From positions 1 through 64,000 of the forward strand of contig JAEYPA010000183.1 in NCBI GenBank assembly GCA_023411225.1: a stretch of 64,000 nt of DNA. The letters run 5' to 3'. This document shows, piece after piece, positions 18,154-27,264 of this stretch; the first letter of the stretch is position 1; each line of letters begins with the position of its first letter. The notes under the pieces were generated by a model. The model was not told the DNA's origin. It did no database searches and saw only the letters and a list, made by a program, of their open reading frames with translations. The translations under genes and the position numbers were made by a program. This stretch comes from Bacillota bacterium. GTDB taxonomy: Bacteria; Bacillota; Clostridia; Lachnospirales; Lachnospiraceae.

Positions 18154-19032
18154 CTACACTTTCTCTGCTCTCTTTGAGCCCAGTAATCCTGTAGGCATAA
18201 ATAACAATACTAAAATCAGAATACCAAATACAATAGCATCTAATAATGTAGTACTGATATAAGCCTTAGTCATTGCTTCTAATAATCCAAGTCCTATACC
18301 ACCAATCATGGCACCTGGAACACTTCCGATACCACCGATAACGGCTGCAACAAAGGCTTTAATACCTGGAAGAGCACCCATAGTAGGCTGAATGGTTTGA
18401 TACTGACATACATATAGAATACCGGCAACACCGGCTAGGGCTGAACCAATAGCGAACGTAATGGAAATAATTCTGTTTGAATTGATTCCCATTAAAGTAG
18501 CTGCTCCCTTGTCTTCAGACACAGCACGCATTGCACTACCTAATCTTGTCTTTTTAATAAATACATTTAATACAATCATTACCACTACCGTAATTACAAT
18601 TGTGGTAATAGTCGTATATGAAATAGTAATCTTCCCTACAGTAACACCTCCTGTTGGGATTAATGATGTAACTGTTTTTGGATTTGCACCGAATATCGTC
18701 TGGCATAAATTCTCCAGGAAATAGCTGACACCGATTGCTGTAATCAACACTGCTAATGTCGGAGCATTACGTAAAGGTTTATAGGCCACTTTTTCAATTG
18801 CAACACCCAAAATACCACATATAACGACTGCCAGAATAATAGTCAGCCATATAGGCATTCCGCTAACCCCAGCACACACAGCTACTGTGTATGCTCCAAC
18901 CATGATAATATCTCCATGTGCAAAGTTAATCATCTTGGCAATTCCATATACCATGGTATAACCTAACGCAATCAATGCATATAAGCTTCCTGAGGTCAAC
19001 CCATTAATAATATTTTCTAAAAAATCCTGCAT
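18154..19032 (-). CDS. livH: Branched-chain amino-acid ABC transporter permease LivH
   Basis: A 292-aa permease: LYALIALGYTMVYGIAKMIN near the N-terminus and the coupling loop TRLGSAMRAVSEDKGAATLMG are LivH hallmarks. I chose the ATG preceded by AGAGGTG; a GTG two codons upstream overlaps that site. It is separated from livK by a 225-nt region full of inverted repeats that may set the ratio of binding protein to membrane parts. Confidence 0.93.
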   Translation of the reverse strand: MQDFLENIINGLTSGSLYALIALGYTMVYGIAKMINFAHGDIIMVGAYTVAVCAGVSGMPIWLTIILAVVICGILGVAIEKVAYKPLRNAPTLAVLITAIGVSYFLENLCQTIFGANPKTVTSLIPTGGVTVGKITISYTTITTIVITVVVMIVLNVFIKKTRLGSAMRAVSEDKGAATLMGINSNRIISITFAIGSALAGVAGILYVCQYQTIQPTMGALPGIKAFVAAVIGGIGSVPGAMIGGIGLGLLEAMTKAYISTTLLDAIVFGILILVLLFMPTGLLGSKRAEKV

Positions 19033-19080
19033 AACCACACCTCTTTTGCTTAGTTTAAATGCAACTGCGAATATAGCATA

Positions 19081-19154
19081 TGATTGCTATAATTAGGACA
19101 CGTTATGACAACATTATTAAAGATTCATTTAATATGTACTAATTATAGCAATCA
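19081..19154. repeat. Long inverted repeat between livK and livH
   Basis: TGATTGCTATAATTA (19081-19095) is repeated in exact inverted form (19140-19154) across 44 nt. A smaller inverted repeat (AATCACT/AGTGATT, 19150-19169) overlaps its right arm. It could be an mRNA hairpin that protects or attenuates the transcript, or a regulator site; the sequence alone does not decide. Confidence 0.7.
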
Positions 19155-19184
19155 CTACGTTCAGTGATTCCGCAATTGAAAAGT

Positions 19185-19221
19185 GAATGAACGAAAGGAA
19201 ATCAAGACCTTCCGTTCATTC
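19185..19221 (-). terminator. Attenuator-like hairpin after livK
   Basis: The stem GAATGAACG/CGTTCATTC, extended by AAGG/CCTT, is followed on the minus strand by a weak CTTTTC tract. It probably causes partial termination downstream of livK, leaving less livHMGF mRNA. Confidence 0.65.
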
Positions 19222-19257
19222 CTTTATATTAATAACTATAACATTGGTTTCAACTAC

Positions 19258-20439
19258 TTATTTAGCAGTATACTTTCCATCCTTGATTACTACAAATTGT
19301 GCTTCCTTATTAGGTTCACCGTCTGCTGTGAATGTCATAGTTCCTGTAACACCTTCCACAGTAATCTCTGTCATAGCCTTAATCATTTCACTTGAATCTA
19401 TGGATCCAGCTTTTTCTACTGCTGCTTTAAAAGTATATACAGTATCATACCCATCTGCTGCAAACTGGTCAGGAGTTGCCTTATATGCTGCTTCATAAGC
19501 CTTTACAAATTTCTGAATCTTTTCGTCTGGGTTAGAGGAAAGAAATGGGCTTAAGAAAATTGCACCTTCTAGTACAGCTTTATCCTGAACCTGATCAATA
19601 ACGCCATCCCAACCATCACCGCCTAGGAATGGAAGTTTTATTCCTTTAGCAGCTGCCTGAGTAGTAATTAAACCAGCTTCCTTATAGTAGGAAGGTACGA
19701 AGATACACTGAGCATCTGTACTTTTAATCTTTGTCAACTGTGTATTGAAGTCAACATCATTGGCATTGAAACCTTCTTCAGCAACTACTTCTCCACCTAA
19801 ATTCTTAACTTCTTCAACAAAAGCATCCTTCATACCTGAACTGTAAGGATCAGAGTTGTTGAAAATAACAGCAACTTTCTTATAGTTCAAATCACTTACT
19901 GCAAGTTTAGCCATTGTCTTACCCTGAAGTGGATCTGTGAAGCAAAGTCTGAAGTTATTATCATTCTTTGTACATTCCTGAGCAGATCCAGATGGTGTAA
20001 TCTGAAGCATATTATCCTGCTTAGTTAAATCAGTAATGGCAATACATGCGTCACTTGTTACAGCTCCCATAATAACATTAGCCTTGTCAGCTAAAGCGTT
20101 GTAAGCATTTGGAGATTTTTCTGCACTTGCTTCATCATCTTCAAATTGTAACTCAACCTTAAGAGTCTTATCTCCTACTTTGATGCCACCTGCATCGTTG
20201 ATTTCTTTTACAGCAACCTCAGCACCCTGCTTAACACTAGTGCCATAAACAGCTGCGTCCTTGGTAAGAGGTCCAATACCACCAATTACAAATGTACCAG
20301 AATCGGAACCTTTATCAGAGGATCCATTATCTGGGGCAGCGCTTCCTTTACTGGTGCTACCTCCATTAGCCGAGCCACAGCTAGCTAATGAGGTAATCAT
20401 AGCTACAACAAGCACTAAACTAAGAATCTTCTTCTTCAT
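19258..20439 (-). CDS. livK: Branched-chain amino-acid binding lipoprotein LivK/LivJ
   Basis: A 393-aa periplasmic-binding-protein type I receptor. A lipoprotein signal ends at the lipobox LASC (Cys about 22), followed by a Gly/Ser/Lys linker, then the fold beginning IGGIGPLTKDAAVYG. It delivers Leu/Ile/Val, or a related amino acid, to LivHM. GGAGG lies upstream of the ATG. A 9-bp hairpin (20460-20483) stands just before the Shine-Dalgarno and may affect translation. Confidence 0.93.
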   Translation of the reverse strand: MKKKILSLVLVVAMITSLASCGSANGGSTSKGSAAPDNGSSDKGSDSGTFVIGGIGPLTKDAAVYGTSVKQGAEVAVKEINDAGGIKVGDKTLKVELQFEDDEASAEKSPNAYNALADKANVIMGAVTSDACIAITDLTKQDNMLQITPSGSAQECTKNDNNFRLCFTDPLQGKTMAKLAVSDLNYKKVAVIFNNSDPYSSGMKDAFVEEVKNLGGEVVAEEGFNANDVDFNTQLTKIKSTDAQCIFVPSYYKEAGLITTQAAAKGIKLPFLGGDGWDGVIDQVQDKAVLEGAIFLSPFLSSNPDEKIQKFVKAYEAAYKATPDQFAADGYDTVYTFKAAVEKAGSIDSSEMIKAMTEITVEGVTGTMTFTADGEPNKEAQFVVIKDGKYTAK

Positions 20440-20459
20440 ATTCTTTTTCCTCCTTCTAT

Positions 20460-20483
20460 CTAAGTCTTCCTTCTAAGACTTAG
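20460..20483 (-). promoter_or_regulatory. Hairpin in the livK leader
   Basis: A perfect 9-bp stem CTAAGTCTT/AAGACTTAG with a 6-nt loop lies just upstream of the livK Shine-Dalgarno. A second inverted repeat (ATAATATG/CATATTAT, 20535-20556) lies further up near a likely TTGATA-N16-GATAAT promoter. The rest of the 350-nt upstream region holds only the terminator noted next and AT-rich sequence. Confidence 0.55.
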
Positions 20484-20722
20484 TGAATTGCAATTTATAG
20501 AACTAACTTTTTTTGATAACCATATGATTTATGTATAATATGAAGAACCATATTATCATTATCAAAACAAGTCAGAAACTATCAATAAATAAAATAACTC
20601 GTGTACAATAATATCACAGAAGCCCTTTGTTTATCAAGGAATAAATCAATTATTTTAACAAACTAAAGTAATAACTTAGAAAAGTATTGATATAACACTA
20701 TTTTTATAACAAAGTAACAAAA

Positions 20723-20755
20723 AAACCCAATCAACAATAGTAATCAACTGGGTTT
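20723..20755 (-). terminator. Terminator of the zinc-ribbon gene
   Basis: AAACCCA pairs with TGGGTTT across a 19-nt loop, with seven T residues on the minus side. The stem is short, so confidence is moderate. Confidence 0.6.
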
Positions 20756-20789
20756 CTTTTATCACATATAAACAAGTCTATAGCTTATA

Positions 20790-21041
20790 TCAATCTGAGG
20801 GCTTTAACTCACCACCACATTTATGACAATAATCGAGGCCTTCAATAGTAATTCCTCCACAGTCTGGGCAGATAATATGGGCCGGTTTAATCTCAACCTC
20901 CACAATTTCATAATCTGTCTCAGCCTGACTGTCTTCTACCTGCTTATCTAATTCTTTTGATGCAAGAAACATAGTCGCCTGTTGGTTATCTACACTATTA
21001 CGCCCCTTAAGCTTTACATTCCTTCTAATAAGCCATTTCAT
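20790..21041 (-). CDS. Small zinc-ribbon protein
   Basis: An 83-aa protein. The last 30 residues hold two Cys pairs, CPDCGG and CHKCGG, forming a predicted zinc ribbon. The first half is basic, then acidic, with no recognised domain. AGGGGGAG precedes the ATG. It lies 86 nt downstream of the TIM-barrel gene on the same strand. Function is unknown; such ribbons bind nucleic acid or act as adaptors. Confidence 0.75.
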   Translation of the reverse strand: MKWLIRRNVKLKGRNSVDNQQATMFLASKELDKQVEDSQAETDYEIVEVEIKPAHIICPDCGGITIEGLDYCHKCGGELKPSD

Positions 21042-21127
21042 CTGTACTCCCCCTGAGATAATAGATTATTTCCTTGTATTATATTATATTCTCTGCCCTC
21101 ATTGAATTCAAGAGCTGAGTTGGACAA

Positions 21128-21808
21128 TTAATAATTCAAATTCCCAGTACTTCGGTATTTCACCATCAAATCTCGAAAAATCTCTCCTGTAGTTGGTGGA
21201 GTATACGTAATGGCGTTGGCTCCAGCATCAATGGTTCTTAGTATGGTTTCATCTGTAGGACCACCTGTGGCAATTATAGGAACCTCAGGAAAATTCTTTC
21301 TTATATGTCTTACAATCGCAACAGTATTAACTCCACCCGACACATTAAGTATAGAGGCTCCAGCTTCCAGACGCTTTCCGATATCCGTCTCATCTGTAGC
21401 CACTGTAATAACGATTGGAATCTCGATCTTATCCCTAAGATAAGCAATGGTTTCATTTGGTGTAGGAGCATTGACTACCACTCCCATTGCTCCTTGAAAC
21501 TCCGCATCCTCTGCCAGATTAGTTACACGTTTACCCGTAGTAGTGCCTCCTCCCACTCCACAAAAAACAGGTACATCTGAACAATTAATAATGGAATGAG
21601 TAATGATTGGCTGTGGAGTAAACGGGTATACTGCTATTACCGCATTTGCATTACAGTTACGAATAGTAGCAACATCTGTTGAGAATACCAAAGACTTTAT
21701 TAATTTACCAAATATTCTGATGCCACTGACCTGCTCTATTACCTTTGGTACACGAATCATATGTTTACGTAGGTTACCTTCGATTTCAGGTACAAATTGT
21801 TCGCTCAT
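21128..21808 (-). CDS. TIM-barrel protein of unknown specificity
   Basis: A 226-aa protein with alternating beta/alpha pattern. The C-terminal EVPIIATGGPTDETILR followed by DAGANAITYTPPT looks like the phosphate-binding end of a TIM barrel (as in ThiG, IGPS or HisF-like enzymes). GVGGGTTTGKRV in the middle may form another anion-binding loop. I do not recognise the exact family, and database labels such as hydrolase would be unsupported. It is probably co-transcribed with the zinc-ribbon gene. Confidence 0.7.
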   Translation of the reverse strand: MSEQFVPEIEGNLRKHMIRVPKVIEQVSGIRIFGKLIKSLVFSTDVATIRNCNANAVIAVYPFTPQPIITHSIINCSDVPVFCGVGGGTTTGKRVTNLAEDAEFQGAMGVVVNAPTPNETIAYLRDKIEIPIVITVATDETDIGKRLEAGASILNVSGGVNTVAIVRHIRKNFPEVPIIATGGPTDETILRTIDAGANAITYTPPTTGEIFRDLMVKYRSTGNLNY

Positions 21809-21928
21809 ATGTCGTTCACTCTCTTTCTACGGCTTCTTAAAATCTTTATATACATATCTTACAAATCTCATTATAAATAGATTTTTATAAATAAACAAGT
21901 AAATCTAATATATCAAATATCCCTTTTT

Positions 21929-23638
21929 TCACACTTTCATTCTAAGACTTTCAAATGCCTGAAATGCGTTAATGGTTCCATAGCCCCAATCTCTACTCGG
22001 ATAGGTACGATCCGTCCTAGTGGCACCTTTAATCAGAATTGCTTTTATCTCACTTGTATTCATAGACGTTCGATTCTTTTCTACAAGCCCCCACTGGAGG
22101 AAGATTGCACCTATCCCAGTAGTGTGGGCTGCTGCAATTGAAGTCCCTGATTTCACACCGAACTCATTCCGGCCAACAGGTCCAGATATATTAACTCCTG
22201 GTGATGTAATATCAGGTTTAATCCTTCCAGACAAAGTGTATCCTCTAGAGGAATCCAGATATAAACTGTTATTAGCATGATTATAAGCTGTAGTAGAAAT
22301 AACCTTACTAGTAGTTCCAGTCTCCACTAACGTTATATAAGGGGTCGGCAATAAAAACTTTGTGTCCTCCGTAATAAATTGAGAGATCTGCATCCATATA
22401 TTATAGACGGTACCTACCGTATATTCATTGTAAACACGTATTCTCCATATCCCTGGAACCATATCCTGAAACTGTATGATAATCACTTCGTTACCACTGG
22501 CAGTATCCGTAATTCCATAGGTCACATTGATAGTAGTTGGTTCTAGCACAAAGGTAACCTTAACACTAAGATTTGCCCTTGCTGGAATCTTTTCTGCCAG
22601 TTCTCCACTTGGCGAAATAATAGCCACAGAGAATAAACTTGGGGCTACTGACCAAAGCTCCAATGTCAACTTTTTATCATTCGGACCTACATTGACTTCC
22701 ACATCCTCAAAGGTATTATACGCAATATCCCCTTGGTAGTGGTTATCAGCATTTCCTTCATTTCCTGCTGCCGTGCTTATGCATACTCCATTTAAATTGG
22801 CCAGAGTATCTAGGTATGTGGAGAGCGGACTAACACCATCATGATCTCCTGAATTACTTCCAAGACCAATACATATTGAAATAGGTTTATCTAGTTTCAC
22901 AGACTGATCTATTAGATAGCGAAGAGCCATCATAATATCATTTTCCTGAAATGCCACTGCTCCTTCTTTTACTCCAAAAAACTCTCGTAAATAATTCTTC
23001 GCCGGTTTTAGTTTCACAACTACCAACTCTGCCTGGGGTACAATTCCAGTAAAATCATTAGTCAGGTCTTCCTTTCCTGCAATAACACCCGCAAGGAAAG
23101 TACCATGTCCATCCTCATCAGTGGTTGGAACTATAGAAGATGGTGTTGAATTCTGTAAAGCATCATCAATCTCCTCCTTGGTATACTCAGTCCCATAAAG
23201 GATATTGGCAGGTGTATTCCCCGTTTGTATGGTCTGATCCCAGATAGAACGTATCCGACTGGTATTGTCAGCATTAATAAACAGTGGATTTTCATAGTCA
23301 ATTCCGGTGTCAATGATTCCAATCAGCACCCCTTGCCCAAGTAAATCCAGGTAAGGCAACCTTCTTATACGGTAAACACCACTCTCCTCTATATTGGAGG
23401 TATCCATTAGTCCATATAGTTTTGGTATAGAGCGATATCCATTTTTAACAATATCAATCGCACTATTATTGATATTAGGTGCATGAGCTATCTGAAATCG
23501 GCCTTCTACCTCCTGTAGACATGTAATATTATACGTGTCTTTTAGGTTCTCCACATTCTTATAATAATCTACAATAAAATCTCCATACGATTGTGAATAT
23601 ATTGCCTTTTGACATTCCCTTAAGTTTTCTGTATCCAT
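21929..23638 (-). CDS. S8 subtilisin family peptidase (CspA-like)
   Basis: A 569-aa serine peptidase with a full catalytic triad: Asp110 in IGIIDTGIDY, His178 in DGHGTFLAG, Ser500 in SGTSIAAAHTTG, plus oxyanion Asn in AAGNEG. A prodomain-like segment of about 95 residues is present and there is no signal peptide. The 310-450 insertion, rich in beta strands, matches the jelly-roll of clostridial Csp proteases, which cleave the cortex lytic enzyme pro-SleC during germination. A role in spores or general proteolysis is inferred. The Shine-Dalgarno (GGAT) is weak. Confidence 0.88.
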   Translation of the reverse strand: MDTENLRECQKAIYSQSYGDFIVDYYKNVENLKDTYNITCLQEVEGRFQIAHAPNINNSAIDIVKNGYRSIPKLYGLMDTSNIEESGVYRIRRLPYLDLLGQGVLIGIIDTGIDYENPLFINADNTSRIRSIWDQTIQTGNTPANILYGTEYTKEEIDDALQNSTPSSIVPTTDEDGHGTFLAGVIAGKEDLTNDFTGIVPQAELVVVKLKPAKNYLREFFGVKEGAVAFQENDIMMALRYLIDQSVKLDKPISICIGLGSNSGDHDGVSPLSTYLDTLANLNGVCISTAAGNEGNADNHYQGDIAYNTFEDVEVNVGPNDKKLTLELWSVAPSLFSVAIISPSGELAEKIPARANLSVKVTFVLEPTTINVTYGITDTASGNEVIIIQFQDMVPGIWRIRVYNEYTVGTVYNIWMQISQFITEDTKFLLPTPYITLVETGTTSKVISTTAYNHANNSLYLDSSRGYTLSGRIKPDITSPGVNISGPVGRNEFGVKSGTSIAAAHTTGIGAIFLQWGLVEKNRTSMNTSEIKAILIKGATRTDRTYPSRDWGYGTINAFQAFESLRMKV

Positions 23639-23685
23639 AATAACATCCTATACTTTTATTTATAATTAGTATATGCATAAAAAAA

Positions 23686-23729
23686 CTCCCTTTTGACGCA
23701 ATTTATAGATGAATTGCATCAAAAGGGAG
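23686..23729 (-). terminator. Terminator of the clpX-like gene
   Basis: CTCCCTTTTGA.GCAATT pairs with AATTGC.TCAAAAGGGAG, followed on the minus strand by seven T residues. It separates the clpX-like gene from the S8 peptidase gene. Confidence 0.9.
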
Positions 23730-23739
23730 AAAATATAAT

Positions 23740-25131
23740 TTATTCAATTCCAACCTTGTCACTCGGACCTGGCAAATGCTTCCCACTACCACGCATCTCG
23801 ATTAAAGGAGCACCCTTTTTCTCAATATAATCTTTGGTAATAATAACCCGCCCAATATTATCATCCTTTGGAATCTCATACATAATATCTAGCATAAATT
23901 CCTCGATGATGGCTCTTAAGGCTCTCGCACCAGTTTTCTTCTCTAATGCTCTGTCGGCAATAGCCTCTAATGCTTCCTGTTCAAAGGTAAGATCTACTTC
24001 ATCTAAGGCTAACAGTTTTTGATACTGTTTCAAAATAGCATTCTTTGGCTCTTGTAATATCTTTACTAACATATCTCTGCTAAGTCCCTGTAAGGTAAAG
24101 AGGATTGGAAGACGCCCTAGGAATTCAGGTATCATACCAAATTCCCTTAAATCTTCAAGGTTTACCTTAGAAAGAATGTTAGGATCCTTATCGTATTTGT
24201 CCTTTAGATTAGCGTTAAATCCAATGGAAGTTTTCTTGTTTAACCGATTTTTTATTATCGTATCCAGGTCTGGAAAAGCTCCACCACAAATAAATAAAAT
24301 ATTACGGGTGTTCATACTGGTTAAAGGAACCATCGCATTCTTACTGGTTGCTCCAACCGGAACCTCTACCTCACTGCCTTCCAATAGCTTTAAAAGTCCC
24401 TGCTGAACAGATTCTCCACTTACATCCCGATTGGTAGTACTCTTCTTCTTCGCAATCTTGTCGATCTCATCAATAAAAATGATACCTCGCTCCGCTTTTT
24501 CCACATCATTATCAGCTGCTGCCAAAAGTTTTGACAGAACGCTTTCCACATCATCACCGATATATCCTGCTTCTGTTAAAGAGGTAGCATCTGTAATGGC
24601 TAAAGGTACTTTAAGCAGTCGTGCCAGAGTCTTAACCAAATATGTCTTACCACAGCCGGTTGGCCCAATCATCAGCATGTTGGACTTTTCAATCTCTATC
24701 TCATCCATGGTATCCGTTGCCACTCTTTTATAGTGATTGTATACTGCTACGCTTATCACTTTTTTTGCATATTCCTGCCCTATGATGAAATCATCTAGTT
24801 GAGCTTTTATTATGTGAGGCGCCGGAATATTCCGAATATCTAAAACTGGCTTATCTTCCTTCTCCACCTTCTTCTTTAGTTTTTGACTCTTAGGAACCTC
24901 ATTTTTTATATTATTAAACTGCATCATGGAAGGATCCACTCGCATCATATCCATATAAGGCATATTACTATTACTCATAGTGTCAAATGTCTTTTGCATG
25001 CAGTCCTTGCAAATACATATATTATTTGGAATATGAATCATCTTGCCAGCTTTGCTTTCAGGACGTCTGCATATATAGCAAATATCCTCAAACTCTTTGT
25101 CTTTATCCTTTGTTTCGTTATCATCTATCAT
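23740..25131 (-). CDS. Divergent ClpX-like AAA+ unfoldase
   Basis: A 463-aa ClpX-family protein. A Cys4 zinc finger (Cys18, 21, 41, 44) is followed by the AAA+ module: Walker A GPTGCGKT at 156-163, pore loop GYIG at 189-192, Walker B IIFIDE at 217-222, sensor-2 GARALR. The SIGF segment at 302-305 fits the IGF loop that docks ClpP. The RKH pore-entry loop that helps take up ssrA-tagged substrates is absent: the stretch after LLEGS reads VEVPVGATSKNAMVP. I infer a second unfoldase with different substrates. No clpP is adjacent, and a canonical clpX probably lies elsewhere. Confidence 0.86.
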   Translation of the reverse strand: MIDDNETKDKDKEFEDICYICRRPESKAGKMIHIPNNICICKDCMQKTFDTMSNSNMPYMDMMRVDPSMMQFNNIKNEVPKSQKLKKKVEKEDKPVLDIRNIPAPHIIKAQLDDFIIGQEYAKKVISVAVYNHYKRVATDTMDEIEIEKSNMLMIGPTGCGKTYLVKTLARLLKVPLAITDATSLTEAGYIGDDVESVLSKLLAAADNDVEKAERGIIFIDEIDKIAKKKSTTNRDVSGESVQQGLLKLLEGSEVEVPVGATSKNAMVPLTSMNTRNILFICGGAFPDLDTIIKNRLNKKTSIGFNANLKDKYDKDPNILSKVNLEDLREFGMIPEFLGRLPILFTLQGLSRDMLVKILQEPKNAILKQYQKLLALDEVDLTFEQEALEAIADRALEKKTGARALRAIIEEFMLDIMYEIPKDDNIGRVIITKDYIEKKGAPLIEMRGSGKHLPGPSDKVGIE

Positions 25132-25235
25132 ACAAATTACTCCTCATTCTTCTTGAATCAATCTCTAATTACTTGTTTCTTAATATATGAGTAACATTAT
25201 AGCGCAACTAGGATTGATACACAAGTGCAAAAGGA

Positions 25236-26990
25236 TTACTGGAATAAGCTCCAAGGCCAGTCATCAGAACCATAAGGATTACTTCCATCATCACCGTATG
25301 GATTACTTCCACCGTTACCATAAGGGTTTGTATTACCTCCCTTGTCATTGTCACCTGCATTACCAGAATCTTTGTTAGGCTGAAGACCATTTAATACTTT
25401 CTGGTCCTGTAAAGTTACCTTAAATGTCTTTTCTACATATACACCATTTTCAATTCTCTGAACGCTTATCTTAACCTCTGTACCAGCACGATAAGAATTT
25501 AAACGTTCCTTAAATCCATCTATAGTAGTAATCTCATTACCATTCAACTTAGTAATGATATCATAGGATTTAATACCAGCCTTCTCAGCTGCCCCACCCT
25601 TTGCTACCTCTGCAACATAAACACCATATGGATAGTTTAAAGAAGAATGCATTTCATCAGTAACTGTGGAACCAGTTATACCAATATATCCTTTTTCCTC
25701 TTCCTTAAGGACTTCTCTATCTACTAACTCATTAATAATTGGAATGGCTTTTGAAATAGGAATAGCATAACCCATTCCTTCAACCTCTTCAGATGTAAAT
25801 TTGGCACTGTTAATTCCAATGACCTCACCACTAAGGTTTAACAAAGCCCCTCCACTGTTACCAGGATTAATCGCTGCATCTGTCTGTAATAACATCATTT
25901 TGTTTTTGTCAATGGTAACCTCACGTTCCTTGGCACTGATATAACCAACTGTAACAGATTGTCCGTAGCCAAGGGCATTACCAATTGCTACTACCATCTC
26001 ACCAACTTTAACATTTTTGGAATCTCCTAAAGTAGCAACTTTTATACTCTTTAATGTTGCAGCCGAAACATCTGATAGTTTGACCTCTACAACTGCCAAA
26101 TCCGAAGTGGAGTCTGTACCTTTTATCTTTGCTGCTACTGATTTACCGTCAATAAAGACAACATCAATATTGCTTGCTCCTTCTACAACATGGTTATTCG
26201 TAGCAATTAAAAGCGTAGTATCTGTTTGTTTTATAATAATACCAGAACCACTGCCTTTCGCTTCATATGGCTGTCCCCACCCATTATTGGTAGTCACAGT
26301 ACTATTGATTGCCACGATAGCTGGTTGAGTATTTTCTGAAACTGTAACTACCTTGTTGTCGCTGACAGCATCTGTAACTGTGGTTTGCCCAATTACTACA
26401 TCATCCGTATTATTAATATCTTTTTCTGCAACTGCTGGCGATTTGTTGGTATCCACAAAAAAATGTTCATATACACCATAACTGCCAAATCCCATAAACA
26501 CTGCAACTAAAACTCCTACAGTAATTTTTAAACCAATTCTCTTTTTCTTATTCTTTTTTGGAGGAGTCTGTCCACTATCATTACCATTTGAAGAATATGG
26601 ATTGTCTTCATTACCTCTAAAATACTGATTATTATAACCCGTATTATAATTACCTGAGTTACTATAGTATCCTTTATTGTAGCCTGCTTCATTATAGCTT
26701 GGATTGCTATAATATGGGGTGTTATAACCTGGATTGTTATAGTTTCCATTGTTATAGCCAGAATTATTATAGTTTCCATTGTTGTAGCCAGAATTATTAT
26801 TACCTACATTATTGGAATAAGTGTAGGTAGGATTATATGGTACCTCTTCCTGTCTTCTCTCCCTTCTAACAGGATCAGTAAATTCAGTCTCAAAGTTTGG
26901 CTTATATGCAGAATTATCACTGGCATGTTCTAGGAGGTCAGTTTTATTTAATTCATCATTACTATTATCCCTGTAATCTCTATCTTCCAT
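25236..26990 (-). CDS. htrA: HtrA/DegP-like membrane-anchored serine protease
   Basis: A 584-aa envelope quality-control protease. The order is a cytoplasmic Asn/Gly/Tyr-rich tract (about 60-125), one transmembrane helix (about 152-170), a trypsin-like domain with His267 (TNNHVVEG), Asp297 (TSDLAVVEV) and Ser379 (NPGNSGGALL), one PDZ domain (about 440-545) and a C-terminal tail with three NPYG units ending in WPWSLFQ. The low-complexity ends are unusual. GGAAGG precedes the ATG. It is divergent from the LCP gene, with 274 nt between them. Confidence 0.93.
   Translation of the reverse strand: MEDRDYRDNSNDELNKTDLLEHASDNSAYKPNFETEFTDPVRRERRQEEVPYNPTYTYSNNVGNNNSGYNNGNYNNSGYNNGNYNNPGYNTPYYSNPSYNEAGYNKGYYSNSGNYNTGYNNQYFRGNEDNPYSSNGNDSGQTPPKKNKKKRIGLKITVGVLVAVFMGFGSYGVYEHFFVDTNKSPAVAEKDINNTDDVVIGQTTVTDAVSDNKVVTVSENTQPAIVAINSTVTTNNGWGQPYEAKGSGSGIIIKQTDTTLLIATNNHVVEGASNIDVVFIDGKSVAAKIKGTDSTSDLAVVEVKLSDVSAATLKSIKVATLGDSKNVKVGEMVVAIGNALGYGQSVTVGYISAKEREVTIDKNKMMLLQTDAAINPGNSGGALLNLSGEVIGINSAKFTSEEVEGMGYAIPISKAIPIINELVDREVLKEEEKGYIGITGSTVTDEMHSSLNYPYGVYVAEVAKGGAAEKAGIKSYDIITKLNGNEITTIDGFKERLNSYRAGTEVKISVQRIENGVYVEKTFKVTLQDQKVLNGLQPNKDSGNAGDNDKGGNTNPYGNGGSNPYGDDGSNPYGSDDWPWSLFQ
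26690..26815 (-). repeat. Short in-frame repeats coding the Asn/Gly/Tyr tract of HtrA
   Basis: Degenerate repeats of about 15-30 nt, read on the minus strand as variants of GGxTATAACAAT, encode NNSGYNNGNY units. They are a coding low-complexity tract that may vary in copy number between strains. Confidence 0.75.
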
Positions 26991-27264
26991 AATATACCTT
27001 CCTTTCTAACGCTATTAGGATATAAAGTCCTAGTAAAGCATTACTAAAATTATATAAATTGATTCTTTGTTATTTATTTTGATGTTACTATCCTAACAAT
27101 CAATTGTGATAAGATTGTGAAGAAATCCTTAAATAAATTAGAAAATATTAAGAGTTTACCTGTTGTAGTTTCCTGTTGTTTCATGTATCATAAATAAATG
27201 ATTTAGAAACTCTAATAAATAGTAATCTATCTTTATATTATATTATGATAGAAAGGACAGGCCT

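Noticed and set aside
26690..26815. CRISPR-like direct repeats
   Set aside because: The repeats are degenerate, have no unique spacers of constant length and are in frame with the HtrA protein.
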